Assembly (NCBI GenBank): GCA_017412325.1
Contig: JAFPYE010000026.1
Location: 1 to 6,145 of the forward strand
Origin: Kiritimatiellia bacterium
Lineage (GTDB): Bacteria; Verrucomicrobiota; Kiritimatiellia; RFP12; UBA1067
DNA: 6,145 nt
Direction: 5' to 3'
Shown here one piece after another: positions 5,023 to 6,145 of the stretch. The position numbers and the translations under genes were made by a program. How positions within the stretch are numbered: the stretch's first letter is position 1; every line of letters starts with the position of its first letter. The notes below the pieces were generated by a model. It did no database searches, was not told the DNA's origin, and was given only the letters and a program-made list of their open reading frames with translations.

Positions 5023-6145
5023 GAAGAAGATACTGTTGAAAAAGGGACGCGAGCGGAGCGTCGAGAAGCATCATCCGTGGATCCTGTCGGGCGCCGTGGC
5101 GGAAGGCGCGGCGGCGCGCGGCGAAACGGTCGCCGTCGTCGCGGCGGACGGCACGCCGCTCGGGTTTGGCAGCTTTTCGCCGCAGTCGCAGATCTGCGTG
5201 CGGATGCTTTCGTTCGATCCGGCGGTCGCGCCCGATGCGGCGTTCATCGAAAGCCGGGTCGCCGCCGCGATCGCGCGCCGCGCCGATTTCTTCGTGGGCG
5301 ACTACACGAATGCGTTTCGCCTCGTCAATGCGGAGTCGGACGGCCTGCCGGGCGTGGTCGTCGACAGCTACGCGGGCCACCTCGTCTGCCAGTTTACGTC
5401 GGCGGGCGCGGACGCGTGGAAGCAGGCAATCGTCGCCGCGCTTCAGAAGTTTGCGCCCGCCTGCGCCAGCGTGTCCGAGCGGTGCGACAACAAGAGCCGC
5501 GCGCGCGAGGGACTGCCGACGGACGTGCCGTTCCGCCTGCTCGCGGGGACGGAGCCGCCGGAGCTGATCGAGATCTTCGAGGGCGAGGTCAAGTTCCTCG
5601 TCGACGTCCGCAAGGGCCACAAGACCGGCTTCTACCTCGACCAGCGCGAGGCGCGGCGGCTCGTCGGCTCGCTCGCGAACGGCGCGGACGTCCTCAACTG
5701 CTTTGCCTATACGGGCGGGTTCGGCCTCTTTGCGCGCGCGGCGGGCGCGGCCGCTGTCACGCAGGTGGACGTGTCGGCGGAGGCGCTCGCGCTCGCGAAG
5801 AAAAACGAGGCGCTGGGCCACTTCTGCGGGACGCAGATGGAGTACGTCGAAGCGGACGTCTTCCAGTATCTGCGCACGTGCCGCGACCGGGGGCGGACCT
5901 TCGACCTGATCGTCCTCGATCCGCCGAAGTTCGCGGAGTTCAAGTCGCAGGTAATGCGCGCCGCGCGCGGCTACAAGGATATCAACCTCCTCGCGATGAA
6001 GCTCCTGAAGCCGGGCGGCACGCTGGCGACGTTCTCGTGCTCGGGCGCGATGACGGGCGAGCTCTTCGACAAGATTCTCGCCGAAGCCGCCACGGACGCG
6101 CGGCGCGACTTCCAGCTGGTCGCGCGCACGCGGCAGGGGGCGGAC
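5021..6145 (+). CDS. rlmI: RlmI-like 23S rRNA (cytosine-5)-methyltransferase (3'-truncated)
   Basis: RlmI methylates a cytosine of 23S rRNA (C1962 in E. coli) using S-adenosylmethionine. The frame from GTG 5021 is open to the last base of the window, giving 375 residues; E. coli RlmI has 396, so only about 20 are missing. An N-terminal PUA-type RNA-binding domain (about 1-70) contains GRERSVEKHHPWILSGAV (9-26). A middle segment has RLVNAESDGLPGVVVD (100-115) and KTGFYLDQR (201-209). The Rossmann methyltransferase domain shows motif I NCFAYTGGFG (226-235), acidic Asp250, Asp279, motif IV LDPPKF (299-304), RGYKDIN (316-322) and FSCSG (338-342) with the conserved Cys340. No start lies further upstream in frame before the TGA at 4985; GTG 5021 fits the family N-terminus. 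A TTG at 5036 is a less likely alternative. No Shine-Dalgarno precedes the GTG. It has its own promoter, so it is separable from the four-gene unit before it. Confidence 0.9.
   Translation, partial: MKKILLKKGRERSVEKHHPWILSGAVAEGAAARGETVAVVAADGTPLGFGSFSPQSQICVRMLSFDPAVAPDAAFIESRVAAAIARRADFFVGDYTNAFRLVNAESDGLPGVVVDSYAGHLVCQFTSAGADAWKQAIVAALQKFAPACASVSERCDNKSRAREGLPTDVPFRLLAGTEPPELIEIFEGEVKFLVDVRKGHKTGFYLDQREARRLVGSLANGADVLNCFAYTGGFGLFARAAGAAAVTQVDVSAEALALAKKNEALGHFCGTQMEYVEADVFQYLRTCRDRGRTFDLIVLDPPKFAEFKSQVMRAARGYKDINLLAMKLLKPGGTLATFSCSGAMTGELFDKILAEAATDARRDFQLVARTRQGAD

Noticed and set aside
5001..5024. ATG at 5001 as a start for the last gene or a small leader peptide
   Set aside because: It is out of frame with the rlmI-like gene and reads only seven codons (MMIQFPP) to a TGA at 5022; the predicted transcript would also begin downstream of it.
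4895..5821. Minus-strand open frame of 308 codons opposite the rlmI-like gene
   Set aside because: The plus-strand frame from 5021 contains the complete RlmI motif series; the antisense translation has none and would cover the promoter region.

Overview
This is a GC-rich (roughly two-thirds G+C) bacterial window. It is densely packed with five genes, all on the + strand, and about 70 bases of non-coding DNA in total. Every gene matches a known bacterial family. The mix suggests an anaerobic or fermentative Gram-negative bacterium: a BatC-like TPR protein of the Bacteroides-aerotolerance type, a stand-alone murG, an anaerobic 2-oxoacid:ferredoxin oxidoreductase subunit and a Thermotoga-type sirtuin. 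My best guess is a member of the PVC group, perhaps Kiritimatiellota or a relative. That is an impression from protein style and composition, not a demonstrated assignment.

Layout. Bases 3-1322 hold the 3' part of a TPR/low-complexity protein resembling BatC; its start lies before the window. At 1322 its stop codon overlaps the start of murG (TAATG). Six bases after murG comes iorA (2429-4192), whose Shine-Dalgarno sequence straddles the murG stop. One base after iorA comes a sir2-type NAD-dependent deacylase (4194-4952). The junctions of -1, +6 and +1 bases and the absence of any promoter between them point to one transcription unit, entered from upstream. After a 68-base gap comes an rlmI-type 23S rRNA cytosine methyltransferase with a GTG start at 5021; it runs off the right edge about 20 residues short of its expected end.

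The gap at 4953-5020 holds the only convincing regulatory DNA. There is a near-consensus sigma-70 promoter (TTGACG, 18-base spacer, extended -10 TGATACAAT) placed so that transcription should begin at or within a couple of bases of the GTG, which implies a leaderless or nearly leaderless mRNA. A perfect 10-base inverted repeat (4987-4996 and 5013-5022) brackets the promoter spacer and -10 box.

The genes do not form one obvious pathway. MurG makes lipid II for the cell wall, IorA (with a partner subunit not seen here) converts aryl-pyruvates to aryl-acetyl-CoA while reducing ferredoxin, the sirtuin removes acyl groups from protein lysines, and RlmI modifies the ribosome. I found no mobile element, CRISPR array, tRNA, rRNA or clear novel system. 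The points most worth a second look are the missing iorB, the leaderless-looking rlmI promoter with its palindrome, and residue changes in the MurG acceptor loops.
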